A stretch of DNA of 64,000 nt from Allocoprobacillus sp002160865 (lineage in GTDB: Bacteria > Bacillota_I > Bacilli_A > Erysipelotrichales > Coprobacillaceae), in the NCBI RefSeq assembly GCF_042850985.1, contig NZ_AP031415.1:310001-374000 (forward strand), given 5' to 3'. Below are positions 1 to 8,865 of this stretch, piece by piece. The notes under the pieces were generated by a model. That model was not told the DNA's origin and searched no databases. It was given only the letters and a program-made list of their open reading frames with translations. Position numbers and translations under genes: made by a program. How positions within the stretch are numbered: the stretch's first letter is position 1; the number at the start of each line of letters is the position of its first letter.

Positions 1-1
1 A

Positions 2-529
2 CATCATGATAGTTTGCAAAAAGCTGTAAAAATAATTAATCAATCACAACATATCTATATATTTAGTTTTAGTTCATATATATCATTGGCAACTGTTTTT
101 CAACAAAAAATGTCAAGAGTTCATAAGCATGTTATTGTACAAAGTTGTCCGGGTGAAGACAATTATCAAGTAGATATGATGAATAAAAATGATTGTGCAA
201 TTATTATTTCATACTCAGGTGAAAATCAGACATTATTAAGTGCTTCTCGTTTGATTAAGCAGAAAAATATACCTATCATTGTTATAACGAGTCTAGGGGA
301 GAATACATTAAGTCATGATGGAGAAGTTGTTCTTTATATGTCAACGAGAGAAAAACTGTTTTCAAAAATTGCCAATTATACTTCGGAACATTCTGTATCA
401 TTATTATTTGATATTCTTTATTCATGTTATTTCCGTTTAAAGTATCAAAAGAATTTAGAACATAAGATACATTATTCTAAATCTGTAGAACAAGAACATT
501 TTTCATCAAATCAAATGATTAAGGAGTGA
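2..529 (+). CDS. RpiR-type regulator, SIS-domain part (5' end outside window)
   Basis: The reading frame is open from the left edge, so this is the C-terminal part of a longer protein. What remains resembles the sugar-phosphate isomerase (SIS) domain of RpiR/MurR regulators: a nucleotide-fold-like start (HIYIFSFSSYISLA), then DCAIIISYSGENQTLL, the usual SIS sugar-phosphate-binding segment, and IPIIVITS. The N-terminal helix-turn-helix would lie upstream. RpiR proteins usually sense a phosphosugar and control nearby sugar genes. The stop lies 4 bases before the next start, so it is probably co-transcribed with the oxidase-like gene, and the 6-phospho-beta-glucosidase is close by. A stand-alone SIS protein is possible but less likely. 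Confidence 0.75.
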   Translation, partial: HHDSLQKAVKIINQSQHIYIFSFSSYISLATVFQQKMSRVHKHVIVQSCPGEDNYQVDMMNKNDCAIIISYSGENQTLLSASRLIKQKNIPIIVITSLGENTLSHDGEVVLYMSTREKLFSKIANYTSEHSVSLLFDILYSCYFRLKYQKNLEHKIHYSKSVEQEHFSSNQMIKE

Positions 530-533
530 GAAT

Positions 534-1556
534 ATGAAAACATATGCAGATGTTTTGAAAAATGCAAGAGAGTGTATAGGACCATATTGTAAAGCGTGTC
601 CGGAATGTAATGGAAAAGCCTGTCGTCATTGTATTCCCGGTCCAGGAGCTAAAGGTGTAGGAGATGTTGCGATTAGAAATTATGATCAGTGGAAAAAAAT
701 AAGAGTGCAAATGGATACAATTGTTGAAAACAAGGAACCGGATCTTACCCTTCATATTTTTGATCAGACATTTCGTTATCCGATTTTTGTAGGTCCAGTT
801 GGTGCGGTTCAAACTCATTATGGTAAACAATATGATGATATTACATATAATGAAATCATGGTGTCAGCTTGTGCTCAGTTAGGAATTGCTGCTTTTACAG
901 GTGATGGACTTGATCCTCAAGTTATGATTGGTGCCTGTCAAGCTATCAAAAAAGTGCATGGTAAAGGGATTCCAACAATTAAACCTTGGAATAAAGACAC
1001 GATTCAAGAAAAACTCACTTATATTCAAGAAGCATATCCTATTGCTGTTGCAATGGATATTGATGCAGCAGGTTTACCATTTTTAAAAAATATGAATCCA
1101 CCTGCAGGAAGCAAAACCGTATCACAATTAAAAGACATAATATCCTTGTGTGATGCACCATTTATTGTTAAAGGAATTATGACGGTAAAAGGCGCAGTAA
1201 AAGCTAGAGAGGCAGGAGCAAGTGCTATTGTTGTTTCTAATCATGGTGGGAGAGTTTTAGATCAGACATTGTCAACAGCAGAAGTTTTAGGTGATATTGT
1301 TGATGCTGTTGGAAAAGATATGAAAGTTTTTGTTGACGGAGGTATTCGCAGTGGTGTGGATATTTTTAAAGCACTGGCTTTAGGTGCTGATGCTGTGATG
1401 ATTGCTAGACCATTTGTGACAGCTTTATATGGTGGAAAAGACAAGGGTATTGAAATATATTTAAAGAAATTAGTTAGTGAATTGGAAGATACAATGAAAA
1501 TGTGTGGAGCAACATCATTAAAAGATATAACACGAGATATGATTGTATGTCTTTAA
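534..1556 (+). CDS. FMN-dependent alpha-hydroxy-acid oxidizing protein (lactate oxidase/dehydrogenase-like)
   Basis: This 340-residue TIM-barrel flavoenzyme belongs to the FMN-dependent alpha-hydroxy-acid dehydrogenase family. Visible family signatures are IVVSNHGGRVLD (substrate and FMN region, with the catalytic-type His in NHGGR) and VFVDGGIRSGVDIFKALALG followed by DAVMIARPF (FMN phosphate binding). The N-terminus carries six cysteines in about 25 residues (CIGPYCKACPECNGKACRHC), seen in a clostridial-type subgroup and suggesting a metal or Fe-S site; that role is inference. The natural substrate cannot be read from sequence. The ribosome binding site (AAGGAGTGAG) overlaps the end of the preceding RpiR gene, so the two are probably coupled. 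Confidence 0.85.
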   Translation: MKTYADVLKNARECIGPYCKACPECNGKACRHCIPGPGAKGVGDVAIRNYDQWKKIRVQMDTIVENKEPDLTLHIFDQTFRYPIFVGPVGAVQTHYGKQYDDITYNEIMVSACAQLGIAAFTGDGLDPQVMIGACQAIKKVHGKGIPTIKPWNKDTIQEKLTYIQEAYPIAVAMDIDAAGLPFLKNMNPPAGSKTVSQLKDIISLCDAPFIVKGIMTVKGAVKAREAGASAIVVSNHGGRVLDQTLSTAEVLGDIVDAVGKDMKVFVDGGIRSGVDIFKALALGADAVMIARPFVTALYGGKDKGIEIYLKKLVSELEDTMKMCGATSLKDITRDMIVCL

Positions 1557-1601
1557 TTCAATCACTGTTCTAATTTAAGGCATAAAAATCAGATGAATAT
1601 G

Positions 1602-1640
1602 AGAGCATTGTTTTAAAATGGTACAATGCTCTATTTTTTT
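1602..1640 (+). terminator. Rho-independent terminator after the hydroxy-acid oxidase gene
   Basis: A perfect 10-bp stem (AGAGCATTGT / ACAATGCTCT, 1602-1611 and 1623-1632) is followed by a run of T. It separates the oxidase gene from the glucosidase gene. Confidence 0.85.
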
Positions 1641-1690
1641 ATATTAAGTTGTGATAAAAAGATGATATGAAATAAAAGGAGGTAGAAAAT

Positions 1691-3154
1691 ATGAGTTTTC
1701 CAGAAGGATTTTTATGGGGTGGGGCACTTGCAGCTAATCAATGCGAAGGTGCTTATTTAGAAGATGGTAAGGGATTATGTGTACCAGATATGATTTTGGG
1801 TGGTGATCAAAATACACCACGAACAATTTGTAAGATTATTCAAGAAGGAAAGTTTTATCCAAGCCATGAAGCGATTGATTTTTATCATCACTATAAAGAA
1901 GATATTAAATTATTTTCTGAGATGGGATTTAAGATTTTAAGACTATCTATCAATTGGGGAAGAATTTATCCTCATGGGGATGATTTAGAACCTAATGAAG
2001 CAGGACTCCAGTTTTATGAAAATGTTTTTGATGAATGTTTAAAATATGGTATTCAACCAATGGTGACTTTATCTCATTATGAGATGCCTTGGCATCTTGT
2101 TGAAAAATATCAAGGATTTTATTCAAGAGAAGTTATTGATTTCTTTATAAGATATGCGAAAACATGCTTTCAAAGATATCAACATAAAGTGAAATATTGG
2201 TTGACTTTTAATGAGATTAATGCTGGAACAATGGGAGATCCTCTTGCTAGTCTAATGGGACTTGGTTATATGACAAAAGAAGATTTACAAAGAGAACAAC
2301 CATGTTCGTTTGATGAATTGAAAGATAACCCTCAACAACGTTATACAGCTTTGCATCATCAACTTGTTGCCAGTGCATTAGCAGTGATTGAAGGACATCG
2401 TATAAATAAAAATTTGATGATTGGCAATATGATTAGTCATATCACATGGTATCCTCATACATGTCATCCTCAAGATATTTTAGCGTGGCAACAAAAAGAT
2501 GCATTGTTCAATGATTTTTGTGCAGATGTACAGATAAGAGGAGAATATCCAAATTATATGATAGCTTATTTAAAAAATCATCAAATAGATTTATCTTATA
2601 TTCTAGAAACTGATTTAGATATTTTGAAGAAAGGAACTATTGATTTTTATACTATGTCTTACTATATTTCTAATTGTGTAAGCGCAGATCCTCATGCTGA
2701 GCATATTGGTGGCAATCTTGTTGGAGGTGTTAAAAATCCTTATCTTAAAGCAAGTGAATGGGGATGGCAGATTGATCCTCTAGGCTTAAAATACACACTA
2801 AAAGCTGTTGCAAGTCGTTATCCTCATATACCGATTATGATAGTTGAAAATGGATTTGGAGCTGTAGATAAAATAGAAAAAGATGGTAGTATTCATGATG
2901 ATTATCGTATTGAATATTTTAGAGCACATATACAGGCTATGAGTGAGGCTATTGATGAAGGGGTACCTTTAATAGGATATACAAGTTGGGGACCTATTGA
3001 TATAGTATCAGCGGGGACAGGACAATTTTACAAAAGATATGGATTTATTTATGTAGATAGAAATGATGATGGAACAGGGGATTTGTCAAGATATAAGAAA
3101 GATTCATTTACTTGGTATAAAAAAGTTATTGAAACAAATGGAGAGGAAATATAA
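1691..3154 (+). CDS. 6-phospho-beta-glucosidase (GH1)
   Basis: A 487-residue family 1 glycoside hydrolase of normal length. The GH1 N-terminal signature is clear (FPEGFLWGGALAANQCEG). The acid/base glutamate lies in YWLTFNEIN and the nucleophile in IMIVENGFGAVD. The family cleaves phosphorylated beta-glucosides such as cellobiose-6-P and salicin-6-P after PTS uptake, in the cytoplasm; close matches in gram-positive gut bacteria are BglA-like. No beta-glucoside PTS lies beside it here, so transport must be encoded elsewhere. An AAGGAGG ribosome binding site precedes the ATG. The upstream RpiR gene is a plausible regulator, though a terminator lies between. Confidence 0.92.
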   Translation: MSFPEGFLWGGALAANQCEGAYLEDGKGLCVPDMILGGDQNTPRTICKIIQEGKFYPSHEAIDFYHHYKEDIKLFSEMGFKILRLSINWGRIYPHGDDLEPNEAGLQFYENVFDECLKYGIQPMVTLSHYEMPWHLVEKYQGFYSREVIDFFIRYAKTCFQRYQHKVKYWLTFNEINAGTMGDPLASLMGLGYMTKEDLQREQPCSFDELKDNPQQRYTALHHQLVASALAVIEGHRINKNLMIGNMISHITWYPHTCHPQDILAWQQKDALFNDFCADVQIRGEYPNYMIAYLKNHQIDLSYILETDLDILKKGTIDFYTMSYYISNCVSADPHAEHIGGNLVGGVKNPYLKASEWGWQIDPLGLKYTLKAVASRYPHIPIMIVENGFGAVDKIEKDGSIHDDYRIEYFRAHIQAMSEAIDEGVPLIGYTSWGPIDIVSAGTGQFYKRYGFIYVDRNDDGTGDLSRYKKDSFTWYKKVIETNGEEI

Positions 3155-3157
3155 ATA

Positions 3158-3188
3158 ATGAAGGTAAGGCATGAAACCTTACCTTCAT
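3158..3188. terminator. Bidirectional hairpin between convergent genes
   Basis: A perfect 12-bp inverted repeat (ATGAAGGTAAGG / CCTTACCTTCAT, 7-nt loop) lies between the convergent glucosidase and LysR genes and can serve both directions. U-runs are weak on both sides. Confidence 0.7.
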
Positions 3189-3206
3189 GAAGCTTAGATG
3201 TCAATA

Positions 3207-4085
3207 TTAACTGATTTCTTCCTTCAATAGTTCTAAAAATCTTTCAGCTTGTTTAGAAAAAAGATGATATTTTTTCCATGCAATATGAATACCATCCTCT
3301 AATTGTGGAGAAAGAGGTTTAAAGCATAGTAAACTATTTTCATCAGTGGAAATAATATTGTTGAAAGTTAAAGCATAACCTCCACCTTCTTCGACTAATA
3401 AAGCAGAATTATGAATCAAATTGTAAGTGACTTTAATATTCAGTTTTCTTTCATTACCACCAATCCATCCAGCAATTTCATTTTTTACAATATCCTGATC
3501 AGATAAAATAATCGGTTGATTTCTTAACATATCAGGTGTAATGGCATCATATTGAGATAAAGGATCGTCTTTTCTCATTAATACACCCATCACTTCTTTT
3601 CCTGGTAGTGTAAAATAATCATATTGAGAAAGATTGACTGGATCAAAGAAAATACCAAAATCTAATAGACCACTCTCCAATTTATCAGCAACATCTTGAG
3701 CATTGCCACTAAAAAGATGAAACTGAATTTTTGGATGCATTTTTTGCATAGAAGCAATGACTTTCATGATAAGACGCATAGATCCACTCTCACCACCACC
3801 AATATAAATATCACCAGAAAGTTCTTCTTGATTTTTTGATAATTCACGTTCAGCTTTTTGGGTAAGACTGATAATTTCTTGAGCATATTGTTTTAGAATG
3901 ATGCCATCTTTTGTGAGTGTGATTTTGCGATTACCACGAATAAATAATTGCTTATGAAATTCATCTTCTAATTCTTTCATCTGTCTTGAAAGAGTTGGCT
4001 GTGTAATATGCAAAACTTCAGCTGCTTTAGAAATGCTTTCTTCTCTTGCGATAGCTAAAAAATATTCTAAGACTCTTATTTCCAT
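3207..4085 (-). CDS. LysR family transcriptional regulator
   Basis: A 292-residue LysR-type regulator. Residues 1-60 hold the winged helix-turn-helix (EYFLAIAREESISKAAEVLH, then TQPTLSRQMKELE), and the remainder is the periplasmic-binding-like effector domain (SGDIYIGGGESGSMRL onward). It is divergent from the AEC transporter at 4215, with a 129-bp intergenic region that would hold a shared promoter and operator. That layout predicts that it controls the transporter in response to a small, probably organic-acid, ligand. The region carries an element almost identical to one in front of another LysR-linked gene at 25.0 kb. Confidence 0.92.
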   Translation of the reverse strand: MEIRVLEYFLAIAREESISKAAEVLHITQPTLSRQMKELEDEFHKQLFIRGNRKITLTKDGIILKQYAQEIISLTQKAERELSKNQEELSGDIYIGGGESGSMRLIMKVIASMQKMHPKIQFHLFSGNAQDVADKLESGLLDFGIFFDPVNLSQYDYFTLPGKEVMGVLMRKDDPLSQYDAITPDMLRNQPIILSDQDIVKNEIAGWIGGNERKLNIKVTYNLIHNSALLVEEGGGYALTFNNIISTDENSLLCFKPLSPQLEDGIHIAWKKYHLFSKQAERFLELLKEEIS

Positions 4086-4144
4086 GATTCATCACCTATT
4101 ATCATTATAGCCGCATTTGCTATGCCTTACAAGTATAGGAAAAT

Positions 4145-4175
4145 ATAAAATATAAGTATTTGATATATGTTGGGT
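4145..4175 (+). promoter_or_regulatory. Putative LysR-controlled promoter element, copy 1
   Basis: The stretch ATAAAATATAAGTATT and the next 15 bases match 27 of 31 positions with 24976-25006, upstream of a flavin reductase gene that follows a different LysR gene. Both lie 35-75 bp before the start of a gene adjacent to a LysR regulator. The regulatory reading is inference. Confidence 0.5.
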
Positions 4176-4214
4176 GAATTCATATAATAAAGGCAAAATG
4201 AAAGGAGAAAATAT

Positions 4215-5147
4215 ATGACAGCTTTATCAACATTATTCCCCGTATTTTTTATGATTGGTTTAGGAGTATTTGCAAGAATAAAAGGATGGATTACACCCCA
4301 ACAAAAAGAGGGAGCCAACCATATTATATTTAATATTTTATTTCCTATTATGATCTTTAATGTCTTATTTACTGCCAATATATCAGTTTCGGTAATTTGG
4401 ATTGTATTATATGTTTTTATCGCATTTGTATTAACAATGGTATTAGGAAAATTGTTAAGTCAGTTTACAGGAGCAAAAATGGCTCATATTTCACCCTATT
4501 TATTAACAACAACAGAAGGTGGGAATGTCGCTTTACCATTATACACATCTATCGTTGGTTTAAGTTATGCCAGCAATACAATTATTTTTGATATTGCAGG
4601 AAGCTTAATGGCTTTTGTTGTGATGCCTATTATGGTTGCAAAAGAAACATCTGGAAAAACAAGTTTTAAAGAATTATTGAAAACAATGTGTACAAATTCA
4701 TTTTTGATTGCAGTAACCTTAGGGTTAATTCTTAATTTAATAGGTGGTTATACTTTTTTACAAACAACACCACTCATAGATATTTATACAAACACCATTA
4801 ATCAGGCAACGGGTCCTATTGTAGGAATGATTTTATTAATTATTGGTTTTAATTTAAAAATACAAAAAGAAGCATTACCATCACTTATCAAATTATTGTG
4901 TGTAAGATTTGTATTGTTTGCAGGAATTATTGCAGGATTTTTTATCTTATTTCCATCAATGATGGCAGATCAGATTTATATGATTGCAGTTTTGATTTAT
5001 TTTATGAGTCCAACAGGATTTGCTGTTCCTATGATTATATCCCCACTTAATAAAACAGAAGAAGATGAAGATTTTCAATCAGCATTTATTTCTTTATATA
5101 TGGTCATTACATTAATCGTTTATGCTTTGATTGTTGTATTGATTTAA
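4215..5147 (+). CDS. AEC family transporter (auxin efflux carrier type permease)
   Basis: A 310-residue membrane protein with about ten hydrophobic segments in two halves, opening with TLFPVFFMIGLGVFARIKGWI, the typical start of AEC carriers. The central segment (TTEGGNVALPLYTSIVGL) and the C-terminal segment with SPTGFAVPMIIS fit the family. Bacterial members export or exchange organic acids such as malate; the substrate here is unknown. An AAAGGAG ribosome binding site precedes the ATG. It is divergent from a LysR gene that probably regulates it. A second AEC transporter occurs at 62335. Confidence 0.88.
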   Translation: MTALSTLFPVFFMIGLGVFARIKGWITPQQKEGANHIIFNILFPIMIFNVLFTANISVSVIWIVLYVFIAFVLTMVLGKLLSQFTGAKMAHISPYLLTTTEGGNVALPLYTSIVGLSYASNTIIFDIAGSLMAFVVMPIMVAKETSGKTSFKELLKTMCTNSFLIAVTLGLILNLIGGYTFLQTTPLIDIYTNTINQATGPIVGMILLIIGFNLKIQKEALPSLIKLLCVRFVLFAGIIAGFFILFPSMMADQIYMIAVLIYFMSPTGFAVPMIISPLNKTEEDEDFQSAFISLYMVITLIVYALIVVLI

Positions 5148-5169
5148 CAATATCATTTTAATGGTATTT

Positions 5170-5196
5170 GAGGGATGCATGACATCGCCTCTTTTT
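5170..5196 (+). terminator. Terminator of the AEC transporter gene
   Basis: GAGGGATG pairs with CATCGCCTC (one bulged G), loop CATGA, followed by TTTTTC. From here to 5367 I see no gene or recognisable signal. Confidence 0.75.
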
Positions 5197-5367
5197 CTTT
5201 TTTAAAGAAAGATGTAAACTTGTTTGATATATATTTGAACAACTATAAATATTCTATTCTTACATCCATTGTTTTCATTTAGATAATGATTTTATCAAAA
5301 GAAAAAGTAGAAATCCGTATGAAAATGATTCTTTCAATAAGTATTAGTCTATTTTAGCCTATATGAA

Positions 5368-5408
5368 ATAAAAACTAGGAATTATTTTAATATCATTCCT
5401 AGTTAAAA
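5368..5408 (-). terminator. Terminator of the RhuM-Fic gene
   Basis: The 9-bp stem ACTAGGAAT (5374-5382) / ATTCCTAGT (5395-5403) is followed on the minus strand by a T-run, just downstream of the minus-strand gene ending at 5454. Confidence 0.75.
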
Positions 5409-5453
5409 AATCTATAAATTGGATTCGATGACATTGGGTTATATAACTGAGTT

Positions 5454-6410
5454 TTATTTCATAATTGTCTTAATGAGTTGCATCATAATATCTTTATCTT
5501 CTGGTCTTGAAGTAGCTACTAATATAGTCAAGGTTGCAAGCGTATCATTATTGATTCTTTCTATTCCATTTTTATATAAAGCATTGTTCTTATCTAAAAA
5601 ATATAAAAATATCGTTGCACCTATTCTCTTGTTTCCATCAATAAAGCTATGATTCTTAACAATAAAATATAATAATGCACTGGCTTTATCTTCAAGTGTT
5701 GGATATAAGTCATTTCCGCCAAAACTTTGATAGATGGTTGATATACTACTTTTAAATGAATCATCTCTTTCAATGGCAAATTGATCTCCCTGATCTGCAA
5801 ACATTGTATTGTGTATTAATTTTATACATTCATCGTATTGAATGATATAAATATCTTTTTGTCCTTTGGGTACTTCTAAACAATGATGATCATAATCATC
5901 TAATATTTTAAATCCTCTCTGGTAGGCTTTTAAAAACTCTAGCATAGCATCACTACTTGGCAATTGACCACCTGCTTCTTTGTATTGATCAAGCATTCTT
6001 GTAACATATTCAATATCTTGAAAGTGTCTATCATTAACAACATATCCTTTTAATAAATATTCTCTTAATATATTATTAGCCCATTTTCTAAAAAGAATAC
6101 CATTTTTAGATTTTACTCTATATCCGATACTTATTATCATATCTAAATTATAATATTCAATTTGTCGAGTGACTTGACGATTGCCTTCTTTTTGAACTGT
6201 CGCAAATTTTGCGATAGTTGAATTATCTAATTCTTCCTTTAATGCATTGTTAATATGTTTTCCTATTGTCTTAATATCTCTATCAAACAATTGTGATAAT
6301 TGTTCTCTATTTAGCCATACTGTTTCATTATTGGAATCAATAGTAACATCTAATACGAAATCTCCATTTTTAAATTGAACAACTTCATTTTTTTCTACAG
6401 TATTAATCAT
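5454..6410 (-). CDS. RhuM-like protein with C-terminal Fic/Doc domain
   Basis: A 318-residue protein with two recognisable parts. The N-terminal 140 residues match the RhuM virulence-protein family (VWLNREQLSQLFDRDIKTIGKHINN, then YYNLDMIISIGYRVKSKNGILFRKWAN). The C-terminal half carries a Fic/Doc core, HSFIDGNKRIG at about residues 255-265, in the Doc-like GNKR form. Fic proteins transfer AMP and Doc transfers phosphate to target proteins, often as toxins; no Fic inhibitory motif was identified. The RhuM part may recognise DNA or phage proteins. The gene stands alone with its own terminator, so no separate antitoxin is visible. The toxin-like role is inference. Confidence 0.88.
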   Translation of the reverse strand: MINTVEKNEVVQFKNGDFVLDVTIDSNNETVWLNREQLSQLFDRDIKTIGKHINNALKEELDNSTIAKFATVQKEGNRQVTRQIEYYNLDMIISIGYRVKSKNGILFRKWANNILREYLLKGYVVNDRHFQDIEYVTRMLDQYKEAGGQLPSSDAMLEFLKAYQRGFKILDDYDHHCLEVPKGQKDIYIIQYDECIKLIHNTMFADQGDQFAIERDDSFKSSISTIYQSFGGNDLYPTLEDKASALLYFIVKNHSFIDGNKRIGATIFLYFLDKNNALYKNGIERINNDTLATLTILVATSRPEDKDIMMQLIKTIMK

Positions 6411-6655
6411 AGCATCATCTTCTCCTTTTCTATTTTTATTGATGAGTTTATGATAACATTTGTTTGTTTCTATTTTATGACCAAATACAAAAAAAGATTG
6501 AATAATAGAATAAAAAATAAATAAATGGGAAAGAATATATTTTTATATCATTCCTTGTTGAAATATGTTTTTTAATTGATGATAGTGTTTATTGATATTT
6601 TTATTTTACGAAGATATATCCTTAAGATATAATATATAAGTCAGGAGATGAGAAA

Positions 6656-7138
6656 ATGTTTGATTATGAATCAGAAATTATTACAGCAATCAGAGAAAGT
6701 CATGAAACAATTCTAGAAAATATTATCAAAGATACCAAAGAAGTTTATCAACTCTATTATGAAATACGACAACTGTTGGCTCAAGGTGGTTATATTTTGA
6801 TGAAAGTTTTTATTGGAATCACGACTCTTTTTATAGCGTTATGTATCTTCTTTATCCAACAACATATTTATCCTTTGGGTATTCTCTTTTTTATTCTTGC
6901 CATCATTGTTATGGGATTGGTTATCATTGTCCGTTTTATTTTAAGTGTAGATGCTTCTCATTGGATAGATTGTTTAAGAGATGATGAAGCATTAGTTATG
7001 AATAGATATTTAAAAGCTAAGCATATTGAAATTCGATTAAAGAATCAAACAATATCTAAATATTTAAGACATCGACATCAAAAAGAAGTCTTGTCTTTAG
7101 ATGAAAATATAAATGAATCAAAAGGTATATTCTATTGA
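6656..7138 (+). CDS. Small membrane protein of unknown function
   Basis: A 160-residue protein I do not recognise. Residues 1-45 are charged and helical, two adjacent transmembrane segments follow (about residues 48-70 and 74-97), and the C-terminal 60 residues are basic and probably cytoplasmic (LRDDEALVMNRYLKAKHIEIRLKNQ). A GGAGATGAG ribosome binding site precedes the ATG. It lies just before the sugar-sensing block but has its own terminator-like hairpin at its 3' end, so it is probably a separate transcription unit. Confidence 0.7.
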   Translation: MFDYESEIITAIRESHETILENIIKDTKEVYQLYYEIRQLLAQGGYILMKVFIGITTLFIALCIFFIQQHIYPLGILFFILAIIVMGLVIIVRFILSVDASHWIDCLRDDEALVMNRYLKAKHIEIRLKNQTISKYLRHRHQKEVLSLDENINESKGIFY

Positions 7139-7152
7139 AGAATATGCTTTTT
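7122..7152 (+). terminator. Terminator at the end of the small membrane protein gene
   Basis: AGGTATATTCT and AGAATATGCT can pair around a short loop that contains the stop codon, followed by TTTTTT. Stem with wobble or mismatch; moderate strength. Confidence 0.5.
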
Positions 7153-7249
7153 TATTAAAAAGAAATAGATAAACCTATGGAAAGACTATCTTAATTTTTA
7201 TGGAAAGTATATAATAAGATATATCTTTACTATAAACAAAGTAGGTGAA

Positions 7250-8206
7250 ATGATGCAAATAGGAAAGAAAAAGATTGTTGTTATGAGTTTATTTATCGTT
7301 GTCATGTTAATTGGTACTCTTATTTATAATAATGATTATTTTCCTAAAAGACAGAATTATCTTTTTGGGGTAACATATATGACAATGAACAATACGTTTT
7401 ATGAAGTTATCAACAATGAATTATTAAAGGAAATTGAAAATAGGGGAGATCAGCTTCTTGTAAGAGATCCAGCTTTAGATATAGATAAACAAATTGAACA
7501 AATTTATGATTTTATTGATGAAGATGTAGATGGGATTTTTATTAATCCAGTAGATTCAAAGAAAGTAACTCCTGCTTTAAAAGCAGCTAAAAAAGCCGGG
7601 ATACCTATTATTGTTATGGATGCATCTATAGAACAGGAACAGTTTGTTGATTGTACGATTGTGTCGGATAATTATGATGCAGGTGTTCAATGTGCTAAAG
7701 ACATGATGAAAAGATTGAAATCAGCAAATATTGTTCTATTAAAACATACAAATGTCCAATCTGCGAAAGACCGTATAGATGGATTTTTAGAAACAATTGA
7801 TGGATACTCTCAATATCAAATTATCGATCAGGGAGAATGTGAAGGACAGCTGGAATTAGCCATGCCTATTATGGAAGATATTTTAGAAAAAAATAAAGAT
7901 GTTGATGTTGTGATGGCTTTAAATGATCCAAGTGCTTTAGGAGCATTAGCGGCTTTACAGGCATATCAATATCATCATACTATCGTTTATGGGGTTGATG
8001 GGACACCAGATATTAAAACACTTATTGGTAATCATTCGATGGTTGCAGGAACTGTTGCACAATCACCTATTTCTATTGGCAATATTGCGTCACAAAAGAT
8101 GTATGAATTATTACGAGGGAAAGCTATTGAAAAAAATATTATTATTCCAGTTCAGTTAATCAATGAAAATAACATAACAAAGTATGATCAAACGGGGTGG
8201 CAATAA
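7250..8206 (+). CDS. Membrane-anchored sugar-binding protein (ribose/galactose-type), probable sensor partner of the kinase
   Basis: A 318-residue periplasmic-binding-protein type 1 fold. One N-terminal transmembrane segment (about residues 8-25) anchors it; then come TYMTMNNTFYEVINNELLKE, the repeated-use motif VDGIFINPVDSKKVTPALKAAKKAGIPIIVMD, and VVMALNDPSALGALAAL. This resembles ribose/galactose ABC binding proteins, but no ABC ATPase or permease is nearby. Instead it is followed directly, with a TAATG overlap, by a membrane sensor and kinase. In related gene clusters such proteins present a bound sugar to the kinase. That role is inference from order. The promoter is in 7153-7249, where TATGGAAAG occurs twice. 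Confidence 0.85.
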   Translation: MMQIGKKKIVVMSLFIVVMLIGTLIYNNDYFPKRQNYLFGVTYMTMNNTFYEVINNELLKEIENRGDQLLVRDPALDIDKQIEQIYDFIDEDVDGIFINPVDSKKVTPALKAAKKAGIPIIVMDASIEQEQFVDCTIVSDNYDAGVQCAKDMMKRLKSANIVLLKHTNVQSAKDRIDGFLETIDGYSQYQIIDQGECEGQLELAMPIMEDILEKNKDVDVVMALNDPSALGALAALQAYQYHHTIVYGVDGTPDIKTLIGNHSMVAGTVAQSPISIGNIASQKMYELLRGKAIEKNIIIPVQLINENNITKYDQTGWQ

Positions 8207-8865
8207 TGAAATATTCTTATCAACAAGTTCTATCTATATTACGTCATTCCCTCAGTATATTAAATTTTGTTATTATTCTTTTTTATAGTATGTTGATTTT
8301 AATGACAACACAATATATTGTACAAATACAATATGCCAGAGAATTTTTAGATCGTATCACACATCTTCCACAACACCCACTCGTTACTTTTTTGGGTTCT
8401 ATATCATTATATGCAGTTTTAATTTTTGTTATATATAATAGAAATACAACAAAAGTTTCATATAAAATGAATGTTTTTTATAGTTTTTTAGAAGTTTTGA
8501 TTGGTTTTCTTTTAATTTATTTTTTATACATGTCCTATAATGGTGTTTTATTCCTTATCTTCTGTGATTCTATTTTTAACCTAAAACAAGAAAAATATTC
8601 TAAAGGATTATTAGGTGTATTGATTATTGTGTATATCATATCTAGTTATGATGTTTTTTCTATATTTGTACCTATGACCAATATGTTTGAATATTTTCAG
8701 ATATATGGTTCACAAGTCAATGGTGTTCTTATGATTATCACTTCATGTTTAGAGATGCTCAATATTATCTTGTTTATTGCATTTATGATTGTTTATCTTG
8801 CTGATGAAATGCGACAAAATCAATATAATTTCAGAAGAATTAGATATGGTGAATCAAGTCAATAA
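8206..8865 (+). CDS. Sensor kinase N-terminal membrane domain (separated from the kinase half by an apparent frameshift)
   Basis: A 219-residue protein with about six transmembrane segments and no catalytic motif. I place the start at the ATG overlapping the previous stop (TAATG), with GGGGTGG just upstream, rather than at the GTG at 8197. The last intended residues read YLADEMRQNQ, after which the frame drifts into an unrelated tail and stops. Skipping one base near 8828 would join DEMRQNQ to IISEELDMVNQVN of the next frame, exactly the kind of membrane-to-helix linker expected in a histidine kinase. So this is probably the front half of one kinase of about 450 residues. Confidence 0.75.
   Translation: MKYSYQQVLSILRHSLSILNFVIILFYSMLILMTTQYIVQIQYAREFLDRITHLPQHPLVTFLGSISLYAVLIFVIYNRNTTKVSYKMNVFYSFLEVLIGFLLIYFLYMSYNGVLFLIFCDSIFNLKQEKYSKGLLGVLIIVYIISSYDVFSIFVPMTNMFEYFQIYGSQVNGVLMIITSCLEMLNIILFIAFMIVYLADEMRQNQYNFRRIRYGESSQ

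Noticed and set aside
5419..5652. Plus-strand 77-codon frame
   Set aside because: Shadow of the C-terminal Fic domain on the other strand; no ribosome binding site.
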